Origin: Oscillospiraceae bacterium
GTDB taxonomy: Bacteria; Bacillota; Clostridia; Oscillospirales; Oscillospiraceae
DNA length: 18,477 bases
Direction of reading: 5' to 3'
NCBI GenBank assembly: GCA_902766215.1
Contig: CACXCV010000141.1
Span: forward strand, 1 to 18,477
The notes under the pieces are model-generated. The model had not been told where the DNA came from and did not search any database. It saw only the letters and a list, made by a program, of their open reading frames with translations. Every line of letters starts with the position of its first letter. Position 1 is the first letter of the stretch. Of this stretch, positions 1 to 7,261 are shown one piece after another. Made by a program: the position numbers and the translations under genes.

Positions 1-14
1 AATAACGTTGAGAA

Positions 15-23
15 TGATATAAT
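15..23 (+). promoter_or_regulatory. Extended -10 promoter of the esterase operon
   Basis: TGATATAAT is a perfect TATAAT at 18-23 preceded by the TG of an extended -10 at 15-16. Transcription would begin near base 30, leaving a leader of about 29 bases that contains the Shine-Dalgarno AAGGACGG (43-50). The matching -35 would fall outside the left edge. TTGAGA at 8-13 is too close to serve. No other promoter of similar quality is seen before the second or third esterase. Confidence 0.7.
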
Positions 24-58
24 ATCGATAATAAAAAAGAACAAGGACGGTAATAACA

Positions 59-1618
59 ATGCTTCGAAAAGCTGTTACGCAATATGGCGTGATTGAAGGC
101 GTTCCCTGCGGCGATCCGCGGATTACCGCGTTTAAAGGCGTGCCTTTTGCCAAACCCCCGGTGGGCGAACTGCGCTGGCGTGCCCCGCAGCCGCCTGAGC
201 CGTGGCAGGGTGTGCTGCGGGCTGACCGATTCGCGCCCATGTCGGTTCATAACCATCCGGGGCTGAATATGACGGACTTTTATACAAAAGAACTGAATCC
301 CACCGCTTATGAATACACCATGAGCGAGGATTGCCTGTATCTGAACATCTATACCCCGGCAAAGACGGCCGGCGATAAACTGCCGGTGCTGTATTACATT
401 CACGGCGGCGGATTCAGTGCGGGTTATTCGTATGAGGTGGAGTTTGACGGCGAGCGCGTGGCACGGAACGATGTGATTTTTGTCTCCGTAGGATATCGTC
501 TGAACGTAATGGGCTTTTTCGCGCATGAAGAGCTGAACGACGAGCCGGGGCAGGGGAACTTTGGCCTGCTGGATCAGCTGGCGGGCATGCGTTGGGTACG
601 GGACAACATTGCGGCCTTTGGCGGGGACCCGGAACGGATCACCATTTGCGGTCAGTCTGCCGGCGGTATGGCTGTGACCTGCCATCTGCACTCTCCTGTG
701 TCGAAGGGCGCGTTCGATGGGGCCATTATCATGTCCAGCGGCGGCCTGCGTTCGCCTCGCGGCCGCGTAGGAATGATTGGCTGGCACACGCTGGAGCAGG
801 CGCAGGCTGTAGGCGCACAGCTGCTTCAGGCATTGGGCGTGCAGAGCGTGGCGCAGGCCCGCGAACTGCCGGCCGATGTAGTAGTGCAGACCGGATTCGG
901 CCGTCTGCCTGGGGCCATGATGCCCTGGACGCCGACAGTTGACGGTTGGTTCCTGAAAGAGGATACCCGCCAGGCGGTGATGAATGGCCGCATTCATGAT
1001 GTACCGGTAATGATCGGAACATGTCTGGGAGAAAGCCTGCCCAACTTTGCAGCGCCCCATCTGTCCTTTTCGGGCAATCTGAACACATTGAATGGCTTCG
1101 TCGATTCTGTGCGTGCCAACTATGGCGAGTATGCTGACCGGGTGCTGGCGCTGTGTGACACTTCGTCAGAGGAGGCGTATCGCCGTTTTATTGCCGACGT
1201 ACCCAGCTTTGGCGCGTTTTACAACGGGACAATGAGCTTTGCCCGCCGGATGGCGCAGGTGGGTCACCCGGTATATACCTATCTGTTTGACCACGACATT
1301 CCCGGCGGTGATCACGCTGGCTCATTCCATGGCTCGGACATGTGGTTTGTTTTTGATTCATTGGGCCACAGTTGGCGGCCCTTCGAGGGAAAGCACTATG
1401 ATCTGGCGCGGCAGGTGTCGTCCTACTGGGCCAACTTTGTGAAAACCGGCGACCCTAACGGTGCCGATCGCATCGGCAAGCCGCTGCCGGTCTGGGAAAA
1501 ATACACCCAAGAGGATGATTTTGTGCTGTGCTTTCAGGAATGCCCGAGACGGTTTGAAGACCCGCACCGGGAGATTAATGATTTTATGCAGCGCTACTGC
1601 TTGGAGCAGCTGGAGTGA
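59..1618 (+). CDS. Type-B carboxylesterase, copy 1 (PnbA-like)
   Basis: A 519-residue alpha/beta hydrolase of the carboxylesterase type-B (COesterase) family, which hydrolyses carboxylic esters through a Ser-Glu-His triad. Visible in order: the N-terminal signature EDCLYLNIYTP (90-100), the oxyanion-hole HGGGF (115-119), the nucleophile elbow GQSAGG with Ser200, the catalytic acid Glu325 in IGTCLGES, which matches the IGTNRDEG region of the family, and the catalytic His424 in GSFHG. Length is normal for bacterial p-nitrobenzyl-esterase-like enzymes. There is no signal peptide, so a cytoplasmic location is likely. The ATG is preceded by AAGGACGG with eight bases between. First of three tandem paralogues; its DNA is closest to copy 3 at both ends of the gene. 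The substrate is not readable from sequence: dietary acyl esters, aryl esters or xenobiotics are all possible. Confidence 0.95.
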   Translation: MLRKAVTQYGVIEGVPCGDPRITAFKGVPFAKPPVGELRWRAPQPPEPWQGVLRADRFAPMSVHNHPGLNMTDFYTKELNPTAYEYTMSEDCLYLNIYTPAKTAGDKLPVLYYIHGGGFSAGYSYEVEFDGERVARNDVIFVSVGYRLNVMGFFAHEELNDEPGQGNFGLLDQLAGMRWVRDNIAAFGGDPERITICGQSAGGMAVTCHLHSPVSKGAFDGAIIMSSGGLRSPRGRVGMIGWHTLEQAQAVGAQLLQALGVQSVAQARELPADVVVQTGFGRLPGAMMPWTPTVDGWFLKEDTRQAVMNGRIHDVPVMIGTCLGESLPNFAAPHLSFSGNLNTLNGFVDSVRANYGEYADRVLALCDTSSEEAYRRFIADVPSFGAFYNGTMSFARRMAQVGHPVYTYLFDHDIPGGDHAGSFHGSDMWFVFDSLGHSWRPFEGKHYDLARQVSSYWANFVKTGDPNGADRIGKPLPVWEKYTQEDDFVLCFQECPRRFEDPHREINDFMQRYCLEQLE

Positions 1619-1623
1619 TGATC

Positions 1624-1631
1624 AAAGGAGG
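1624..1631 (+). promoter_or_regulatory. Shine-Dalgarno that fixes a TTG start for esterase copy 2
   Basis: AAAGGAGG ends only two bases before the ATG at 1634, which is too close for initiation, but eight bases before the in-frame TTG at 1640. Starting at the TTG also gives MLRTACTRYG, which lines up with MLRKAVTQYG and MLRKVTTQYG of the other two copies. Confidence 0.75.
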
Positions 1632-1639
1632 AGATGGAT

Positions 1640-3196
1640 TTGCTTAGAACGGCCTGTACACGCTATGGCATGATTGAGGGGATCCCCGGAGGGGATCCGC
1701 GGGTTACCCTTTTTAAGGGTGTGCCTTATGCCAAACCCCCGGTGGGCGAACTGCGTTTTCGTGCCCCGCAGCCGCCTGAGCCATGGCAGGGGGTGCGAAA
1801 GGCAGAACGGTTCGGCCCGGTTTCGTGGCAGGGCAGCCTTGGAACCGATCCTGCCGACTTCTATACCCGGGAGCTGCACCCCACAGCGGCCGAGTATCCC
1901 ATGGCCGAGGATTGCCTGTATCTGAATATCTGGACGCCGGCTGTGTCGCCGTGCGAACGGCTGCCGGTGCTGTTTTATATCCATGGCGGTGGTTTTACCG
2001 GGGGCTATTCCTATGAGATGGAGTTTGACGGCGAGCGGGTAGCGCGCAACGGGATTCTGCTGGTTACTGTGGGGTATCGTCTGGGGGCGCTGGGCTTTTT
2101 TGCGCACCCGGAACTGCGCCGCGAGGCGCCGGGAGAGCCGGAAGGAAACAACGCCATGCTGGATCAGCTGATGGCGCTGCAGTGGGTAAAGGAAAACATC
2201 GCGGCATTTGGCGGCGATCCGGAGCGGATTACCATTGCCGGGCAGTCGGCGGGCGGAGTGTCTGTGGGATGCCTTGTTACCTCGCCCATGTCGAAGGGCG
2301 CATTCAATGGGGCTATTATCATGTCCAGCGGCGGTCTGCCGGCTGAAAACGCCCGGATTGGGCGCTGGCGCACGCTGGCCGAGGCCTATCAGGATGGACA
2401 GGATCTGCTGGATCGGCTGGGCGTGAAGACCGTGGCCGAGGCCCGGGCGCTGCCTGCCGAGAGGATTGTTCGGGCATCGCTGGAGGAACTGCCGCGAAAG
2501 ACTGGCGCAGTGAACTACAGTCCGACGATTGACGGCCGGTTTTTAACCGAGGATGTGCGTGAGGCCATGCTGGCCGGCCATATGCATCCGGTGCCGCTGA
2601 TGATTGGCTGCTGCTGGGGAGAAAACCTGCCCCATCCGTTTTTTGGCGCGATGCTGCAGTCGTATGAGGTGTTCTGCCGCTTTTTAACCGATCGCTACGG
2701 CGCGCAGAGAACAGAAAAAATTATCCGTTTGGCAGGCATCCACGGCGAAGCCGACTTTGCCGCTTTGGCGGCAAGTGAGCCGGCTTTTGGCGAATTTTTC
2801 ACCGGGGCAATGAGTCTTGCCAGACATGCTTCCGGTTTGGGGCGAACGGTATATGCCTATGTATTTGATGGAGATATCCCCGGTGAGGACAGGCCCGGTT
2901 CATATCACGGATCAGAGCTTTGGTTTTTCTTCGACTCGCTTGGCCGCTGCTGGCGGCCGTTTGAGGGCAGGCACTATGATCTGGCACGGCAGGTGTCATC
3001 CTATGTTGCCAACTTCGTGAAAACTGGCAACCCCAACGGCACCGACCGCATCGGCAAAGAATTGCCGCCATGGCCGCGGTATACCGCCGAAGACCGGCAC
3101 ATCCAGTGCCTGCGCGGGCAGTCGGGGCGGCTGCCGGAGGAACCCCAGGCGCTGAGGGACTATTTGCAGACCCTTCGTATTGAAGGAGAATCATAA
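1640..3196 (+). CDS. Type-B carboxylesterase, copy 2
   Basis: Second tandem type-B carboxylesterase, 518 residues from the preferred TTG start; an ATG at 1634 would add two residues. Counting from the TTG, the family signature EDCLYLNIW, the oxyanion HGGGF, GQSAGG with Ser203, Glu328 in IGCCWGEN and His423 in GSYHG are all present, so the enzyme should be active. It begins 21 bases after the stop of copy 1 and ends 26 bases before copy 3, so the three are probably co-transcribed. It is the most divergent copy. It has an insertion around LRREAPGEPEGNN and a different lid and C-terminal region, which suggests a different acyl or alcohol preference. No signal peptide is present. The substrate is unknown. 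Confidence 0.93.
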   Translation: MLRTACTRYGMIEGIPGGDPRVTLFKGVPYAKPPVGELRFRAPQPPEPWQGVRKAERFGPVSWQGSLGTDPADFYTRELHPTAAEYPMAEDCLYLNIWTPAVSPCERLPVLFYIHGGGFTGGYSYEMEFDGERVARNGILLVTVGYRLGALGFFAHPELRREAPGEPEGNNAMLDQLMALQWVKENIAAFGGDPERITIAGQSAGGVSVGCLVTSPMSKGAFNGAIIMSSGGLPAENARIGRWRTLAEAYQDGQDLLDRLGVKTVAEARALPAERIVRASLEELPRKTGAVNYSPTIDGRFLTEDVREAMLAGHMHPVPLMIGCCWGENLPHPFFGAMLQSYEVFCRFLTDRYGAQRTEKIIRLAGIHGEADFAALAASEPAFGEFFTGAMSLARHASGLGRTVYAYVFDGDIPGEDRPGSYHGSELWFFFDSLGRCWRPFEGRHYDLARQVSSYVANFVKTGNPNGTDRIGKELPPWPRYTAEDRHIQCLRGQSGRLPEEPQALRDYLQTLRIEGES

Positions 3197-3222
3197 TACA
3201 CTATTATTAAGGAGGATTTTAC

Positions 3223-4758
3223 ATGCTGAGAAAGGTTACCACGCAATATGGCACGATTGAAGGTGTTCCCTGCGGCGATCCGCGGATTACCGTGTTTAAA
3301 GGCGTGCCTTATGCCAAGCCCCCGGTGGGCGAACTGCGCTGGCGTGCGCCGCAGCCGCCTGAGCCGTGGCAGGGTGTGCTGCGGGCGGACCGATTCCCCA
3401 ACATCGCCGTCCATACTCAACCGGGTGAGGACTTCACGGATTTCTACACCAAAGAACTGAACCCTACCGCTTATGAATACACCATGAGCGAGGATTGCCT
3501 GTATCTGAATATCTGGTCGCCCGCCCGTTCGACGGCAGACAAGCTGCCAGTGTTCTTCTATATTCATGGCGGCGGCTTTACGGCGGGCTATTCGTATGAA
3601 GTGGAGTTTGATGGTGAGCGTGTAGCGCGCAATGATGTTATCTTCATTACGGTGGGATACCGCCTGGGGGCACTGGGCTTTTTCTCCCATCCGGAACTGG
3701 ATGAGCCGTCCCAGGGCAACCAAGGGCTGCTGGACCAGCTGATGGCGCTCAAGTGGGTCAAGGAAAACATAGCCGCTTTCGGCGGTGACCCGGAGCGGGT
3801 GACGATCTGCGGCCAGTCTGCCGGCGGTATGAGCGTTTCCAGCCACTTGAACTCCCCGCTGTCCAAAGGGTATTTCCATGGCGCGATTATGATGTCCGGC
3901 GGCGGCGTGCGTCCCCCGGTGGCGGGCGTTGGCCCGTGGCTTTCGCTGGAGGAGGGGCAGGAGAACGGCAAGCAACTGCTGGACTATTTGGGTGTAAAAT
4001 CGCTGGAACAGGCACGTGGTCTGCCGGCAGAAGTGATTGTCAGAACGGCACTGGGCCGCTGGCCGGGCGGCAAGATCGGCCCTGTGCTCTGGCGGCCGAC
4101 TGTCGATGGCGTGGTTTTCACGGAGGATCTGCGTGATTCGATCCTTGGCGGCCGCAGCCACAATGTGCCCATTATGATTGGCTGCTGCAAGGGCGAGAAC
4201 CTGCCTAAGGCGTTCCGCGGTGAGCTGGCCAGCACCGATGCTTTCCGTGCCTCGGCAGCAGAAAAGTACGGAAGCCGCGCGGAAGAGCTGCTGGCGCTGT
4301 GCGACCTGTCATCTGACGAGGCGCTGCATGCCTTTGCCAGCCGGGAGCTGGGGCTGTGCGGCGGCTTTACCGGTGCCATGGCTTATGCCCGCCGCACCGC
4401 GCAGCTGGGCCGCACCGCTTATACCTTTGTATTTGACCCGGAGATTCCCGGCGACGATGCCGGCTCGTTCCATGGCTCGGACATGTGGTTTGTTTTTGAC
4501 TCGGTGGGTCACAGCTGGCGTCCTTTTGAGGGAAAGCACTATGATCTGGCACGGCAGGTGTCGTCCTACTGGGCCAACTTTGTGAAGACTGGCGACCCCA
4601 ACGGCACCGACCGCATCGGCAAGCCGCTGCCCCGCTGGGAACAGTATACGGAAGAAAATCCATTTACAATCATCTTCCAGGATGAGCCGGGCAGACTGAA
4701 TGAGGGCGGCGAACAGATCAAGGCGTTTACGCAGAAATACTTCCTTGACCAGCTGTAA
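3223..4758 (+). CDS. Type-B carboxylesterase, copy 3
   Basis: Third tandem type-B carboxylesterase, 511 residues. Ser199 in GQSAGG, Glu325 in IGCCKGEN and His417 in GSFHG form the triad. The EDCLYLNIW signature (90-98) and HGGGF (115-119) are intact. The ATG follows a strong AAGGAGG (3209-3215) at seven bases. Its first ~175 bases and a block near its 3' end (from about 4468) are almost the same as in copy 1 at the DNA level, while the middle third (substrate-pocket and lid region, residues about 225-390) has diverged. This fits a duplication followed by either local gene conversion or strong selection on the ends. Cytoplasmic, with no signal peptide. Last gene of the esterase operon. Confidence 0.95.
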   Translation: MLRKVTTQYGTIEGVPCGDPRITVFKGVPYAKPPVGELRWRAPQPPEPWQGVLRADRFPNIAVHTQPGEDFTDFYTKELNPTAYEYTMSEDCLYLNIWSPARSTADKLPVFFYIHGGGFTAGYSYEVEFDGERVARNDVIFITVGYRLGALGFFSHPELDEPSQGNQGLLDQLMALKWVKENIAAFGGDPERVTICGQSAGGMSVSSHLNSPLSKGYFHGAIMMSGGGVRPPVAGVGPWLSLEEGQENGKQLLDYLGVKSLEQARGLPAEVIVRTALGRWPGGKIGPVLWRPTVDGVVFTEDLRDSILGGRSHNVPIMIGCCKGENLPKAFRGELASTDAFRASAAEKYGSRAEELLALCDLSSDEALHAFASRELGLCGGFTGAMAYARRTAQLGRTAYTFVFDPEIPGDDAGSFHGSDMWFVFDSVGHSWRPFEGKHYDLARQVSSYWANFVKTGDPNGTDRIGKPLPRWEQYTEENPFTIIFQDEPGRLNEGGEQIKAFTQKYFLDQL

Positions 4759-4789
4759 TATGCTTGTGCTCCGTTGAGACACAAAAAGG

Positions 4790-4819
4790 CAGCGCCTGAG
4801 CAGAATTGCTCAGGCGCTG
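4790..4819 (-). terminator. Intrinsic terminator between convergent operons
   Basis: A perfect 13-bp stem, CAGCGCCTGAGCA (4790-4802) with its complement at 4807-4819, closes a four-base GAAT loop. On the minus strand the stem is followed by CC and five T (complement of A at 4783-4787). This makes it a good rho-independent terminator for the aldo/keto reductase operon. No T-run follows on the plus strand, so termination of the esterase operon by the same hairpin would be weaker. Confidence 0.85.
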
Positions 4820-4858
4820 TAGCGTATTAGAAAATGGATGCAAGGCACTCGCCCTGTT

Positions 4859-5869
4859 TTATGCGCCGTGGATCGTTCCGTCCACGTCCCAGAGGGCGGT
4901 CCAGTCGTCGGCACCGGGCCAGAGGAACACCTGCCCCTTGACCAGGCGGCAGTTGCAGTCAGCCAGGCGGATGGCTTCCATCTCCTCGGGCGTGAGCGGA
5001 TCCTCGGTGATGCAGCGCAGGTTGGACTGATACTGCGCGGGCTTGACCGAGAAGGGGATGGGGACGGCGCCCCGCTGCACGGACCACTTGAGGCAGATCA
5101 GCGCCGGGTGGACGTTGTGCCGCGCGGCCAGCTCAACGATGACCGGCATCTGCGTGGCGGCAATGTCCTCACTGGTGCGGTCGCGTTCCGGGCGCGAGGG
5201 AGAACCGATGGGGCAGAAGCCCACGGGCACAATGCCGCGCCGGATCAGATAGTCAAACAGCGCCGGCTGCTGGAAGGCGGGGTGCAGCTCCAGCTCGATC
5301 ATGGAGGGCTGGATGCGGCACAGGGGCAGCACAGCCTCCAGCTTGGGGATGGTCATGTTGGACATGCCGATGTGCCGGGCCAGCCCCTGGTCAACCAGGG
5401 ACTCCAGCTGCCGCCAGGTATCCATGAACTCGTCCACCGAGAAGGGCTTTGAGTCCGGGTTGCGCGCCTCGCCGTCGCAGCCGGGCGCGTGATAGTTGGG
5501 AAACGGCCAGTGGAGGAAATAGCAGTCGACATAGTCCAGCTGCAGGTCCCGCAGGCTCCGCCGGCAGGCGTCGGCCACATGGCGGTGCTCGTCGTTCCAC
5601 ACCTTGGAGGTGACAAACAGCTCGCTGCGGGCGACCACGCCCTCGTCGAACAGCTGCCGGAGCACTGTGCCCACCTGCGCCTCGTTGCCATAGACGCTGG
5701 CACAGTCGATCAGGCGGTAGCCATAGCGCACGGCGCCGTCCACGGCCGCGGCAATTGCCTCGGGGCCATATTTGTCCGAGCCGAAGGTGCCCAGCCCCAG
5801 CGGAGGGACGGGCGTCCCGTCAGACAGCTGCCGCTGGGGCAGCAGATGAAGATCTAACTGGCTGCTCAT
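4859..5869 (-). CDS. Aldo/keto reductase
   Basis: A 336-residue NAD(P)H-dependent aldo/keto reductase of the single-domain TIM-barrel family, reducing an aldehyde or ketone to an alcohol, or the reverse. The catalytic tetrad is complete: Asp55, Tyr60 (in DCASVYGNE), Lys89 (TSKVW) and His120 (YFLHWPF). GMSN at 168-171 and IPFSVKP at 271-277 correspond to the family's barrel and cofactor-phosphate segments. The latter is IPFS where many members have IPKS, so NADPH preference is uncertain. Its start codon overlaps the stop of the upstream dehydrogenase as ATGA, with GGAG in the end of that gene as ribosome binding site, so translation is probably coupled. The substrate is unknown. The pairing with an alcohol dehydrogenase suggests steps on a shared polyol, sugar or keto compound, which is inference. 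Confidence 0.93.
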   Translation of the reverse strand: MSSQLDLHLLPQRQLSDGTPVPPLGLGTFGSDKYGPEAIAAAVDGAVRYGYRLIDCASVYGNEAQVGTVLRQLFDEGVVARSELFVTSKVWNDEHRHVADACRRSLRDLQLDYVDCYFLHWPFPNYHAPGCDGEARNPDSKPFSVDEFMDTWRQLESLVDQGLARHIGMSNMTIPKLEAVLPLCRIQPSMIELELHPAFQQPALFDYLIRRGIVPVGFCPIGSPSRPERDRTSEDIAATQMPVIVELAARHNVHPALICLKWSVQRGAVPIPFSVKPAQYQSNLRCITEDPLTPEEMEAIRLADCNCRLVKGQVFLWPGADDWTALWDVDGTIHGA

Positions 5870-6930
5870 GCGTCCTCCGGGAAGGTGACGGCCACCTTGC
5901 CGCAGTTGCCGCTGGCCATCAGGGCATAGGCCTCGGCCGCGCGCTCAAGCGGGAAGGTGTGGGTGATCAGGTCGGCGGGATGGATGTTCCAGCGCACCAG
6001 ATGCTCGACCAGCTCTTCCATCTTCCACAGAGAGGTGACCCAGGAGCCGTAGATGGCCTTCTGGCCGTGGATAATGTCGGGGCTGGGGGTGAAGGAGCAG
6101 GTGCCGCCCTCGCCCACAAAGGCAATCTTGCCCCAGTCGCGGGTGGCACGGATGGCCAGCTGCCGCGCCTGGTCGTTGGCGCTGGTGTCAAAGGCGCGCT
6201 CGACGCCAAAGCCGCCCGTCAGGCTGCGGATGGTCTCCAGCGCCTGGTCGTCCGGCTTGAGGATGACGTCGGCCAGGCCCAGCTTTTTGGCCAGGTCAAT
6301 GCGATAGTCCGAAAGCTCGACGCCGATGGTCTTGGTGGCGCCCATGGCTTTGGCCAGCATCAGCACAGCCAGGCCCACCGGGCCGAGACCTGTGACCAGC
6401 ACGGTGTCGTTGCCGCTGACGCCAACCTTTTCAATGGCCTCGTACACGGTGCCGAAGCCGCAGGCGACCTGCGCGCCGTCGGCATAGCTCAGCTCGTCGG
6501 GCAGGGCAACCAGATCCTTTTCGTCACAGAGCATGTAGGGGGCCATGCCGCCGTTGCGCTGCCAGCCATAGGCCGCGCGCAGCGGGCTGGAGCAGGAAAT
6601 GTAATAGCCCTTGCGGCAATCGTGGCACATGCCGCAGCCGGAGATATGATAGACAATCACGCGGTCGCCGGTGTGGAAGCGGCGCATACCGGGCCCTTCG
6701 GCCACGATGACGCCGCAGGGCTCGTGCCCGGCGATGGTGCCGGGGATATAGCCCTCCGGCCCCTTGCCGACGTGCTCGCGGTAGATGCAGCGGATGTCGC
6801 TGCCGCAGATGGTGGTGGCCATGGTCTTGACCAGAACCTGGCCGTGGCCGGGGGTGGGAACGTCAAACTCTTTCAGCTCAACGGTGCTGTTGCCGGGCAG
6901 AATGGCGCCGGTCATTTTGCTGGGGATCAT
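5866..6930 (-). CDS. Zinc-dependent medium-chain alcohol dehydrogenase
   Basis: A 354-residue zinc-dependent medium-chain dehydrogenase/reductase. Catalytic zinc ligands are Cys42 (ICGSD), His69 (AGHEP) and probably Cys157 (ACGFG, aligned with the GCGFS cysteine of classical alcohol dehydrogenases). The structural zinc site is the four-cysteine set 99, 102, 105 and 113. The Rossmann motif is GLGPVG (181-186), and Glu205 at the end of the second strand favours NAD over NADP. The start is ATG at 6930: AGGAGGT lies seven bases upstream, while the longer reading frame back to 7038 runs through the promoter and lacks family similarity. First gene of a two-gene operon with the aldo/keto reductase, the two overlapping by four bases. 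The exact alcohol (polyol, threonine-type or simple alcohol) cannot be assigned. Confidence 0.93.
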   Translation of the reverse strand: MIPSKMTGAILPGNSTVELKEFDVPTPGHGQVLVKTMATTICGSDIRCIYREHVGKGPEGYIPGTIAGHEPCGVIVAEGPGMRRFHTGDRVIVYHISGCGMCHDCRKGYYISCSSPLRAAYGWQRNGGMAPYMLCDEKDLVALPDELSYADGAQVACGFGTVYEAIEKVGVSGNDTVLVTGLGPVGLAVLMLAKAMGATKTIGVELSDYRIDLAKKLGLADVILKPDDQALETIRSLTGGFGVERAFDTSANDQARQLAIRATRDWGKIAFVGEGGTCSFTPSPDIIHGQKAIYGSWVTSLWKMEELVEHLVRWNIHPADLITHTFPLERAAEAYALMASGNCGKVAVTFPEDA

Positions 6931-6964
6931 ATTGGTTACCTCCTGCTGAAATAGTGTCGGGAAC

Positions 6965-6979
6965 GGATGGAAGCCATCC
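6965..6979 (-). promoter_or_regulatory. Small palindrome in the dehydrogenase leader
   Basis: GGATGG-AAG-CCATCC is a perfect 6-bp inverted repeat with a three-base centre. It lies about 10-20 bases downstream of the predicted transcription start and about 20 bases before the ribosome binding site of the dehydrogenase gene. It could be a repressor operator or a short leader hairpin. No regulator is encoded nearby. Confidence 0.4.
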
Positions 6980-6994
6980 AGCTTTTCTGTCTCT

Positions 6995-7022
6995 ATTGTA
7001 GCAGACCCGCACGGAAAGTTAA
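6995..7022 (-). promoter_or_regulatory. Sigma-A-like promoter of the dehydrogenase/reductase operon
   Basis: On the minus strand TTAACT (7022-7017) and TACAAT (7000-6995) are separated by 16 bases, and a TG one base before the -10 makes it an extended -10. The predicted start near 6988 gives a leader of roughly 58 bases before the ATG at 6930. Confidence 0.6.
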
Positions 7023-7161
7023 GAGAAAAATGTGACAAATAATTCTGCCGGATGTCGCAAATTCGAAGACGTGCTGAAGCGGATGGGAGAGAGAAAGCCG
7101 CGGCAGAAGCAGAATATTTCAGTAATGATGCAAATGAATGAAAAAATGATTATGGCTGAGT

Positions 7162-7177
7162 GAAATATATAAATTTC
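7162..7177. promoter_or_regulatory. AT-rich palindrome abutting the transporter promoter
   Basis: GAAATATATAAATTTC is a 16-base imperfect palindrome with seven of eight pairs matching, ending one base before the -35 TTGACA. It could be an operator for a transcription factor. Because it is AT-rich and directly upstream of the -35, it could also act as an UP element for the RNA polymerase alpha subunit. Confidence 0.4.
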
Positions 7178-7178
7178 G

Positions 7179-7207
7179 TTGACATGAAGCAGGCAGAGTT
7201 GTATATT
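7179..7207 (+). promoter_or_regulatory. Promoter of the six-gene ABC transporter operon
   Basis: A perfect -35 TTGACA (7179-7184), a 17-base spacer and the -10 TATATT (7202-7207, five of six). A start near 7214 gives a leader of about 48 bases to the preferred TTG start. It is the best promoter match in the window, and no comparable one is seen inside the operon. Confidence 0.8.
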
Positions 7208-7242
7208 TATACTAAATCCAACAGGGAAACTACCGATATATG

Positions 7243-7253
7243 AAAGGATGTGA
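7243..7253 (+). promoter_or_regulatory. Long Shine-Dalgarno favouring a TTG start at 7262
   Basis: AAAGGATGTGA matches the extended anti-Shine-Dalgarno complement AAAGGAGGTGA at ten of eleven positions. It overlaps the GTG at 7250, which therefore cannot be used efficiently, and lies eight bases before the in-frame TTG at 7262. Confidence 0.6.
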
Positions 7254-7261
7254 GCCGCAAC

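Larger units (their letters stand above)
6931..7261. other. Divergent intergenic region between oxidoreductase and transporter operons
   Basis: About 330 bases without a supported gene. The left half holds the dehydrogenase's ribosome binding site, a small palindrome in its leader and its promoter. The right half holds an AT-rich palindrome, a near-consensus promoter and the ribosome binding site of the transporter operon. The middle stretch, about 7023-7160, shows no coding signal, no RNA gene and no clear riboswitch. A weak inverted repeat (7043-7050 with 7101-7108) is noted but not relied on. Confidence 0.7.

Noticed and set aside
3180..3207. Possible internal promoter (TTGAAG, 16 bases, TATTAT) before esterase copy 3
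   Set aside because: The predicted start would fall inside the Shine-Dalgarno at 3209-3215, leaving no usable ribosome binding site.
3160..4161. 333-codon open frame antisense to esterase copy 3
   Set aside because: Shadow frame; a similar antisense frame occurs in copy 2 because the coding strands are paralogous, so its persistence says nothing about function.
59..4758. Esterase array as a mobile element or toxin-type repeat
   Set aside because: No flanking inverted repeats, transposase or integrase; the repetition is explained by tandem paralogous enzymes.
5755..6954. 399-codon plus-strand frame across the reductase/dehydrogenase junction
   Set aside because: Antisense to two clear enzymes, Gly/Ala/His-rich, no known domain.
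6931..7038. N-terminal extension of the dehydrogenase frame to 7038
   Set aside because: The extension crosses the promoter, has no family similarity, and a strong ribosome binding site sits correctly before ATG 6930.
7043..7108. Inverted repeat TTCTGCCG / CGGCAGAA separated by 50 bases
   Set aside because: Only eight bases with a wide spacing and no conserved riboswitch or attenuator features; expected by chance at this length scale.
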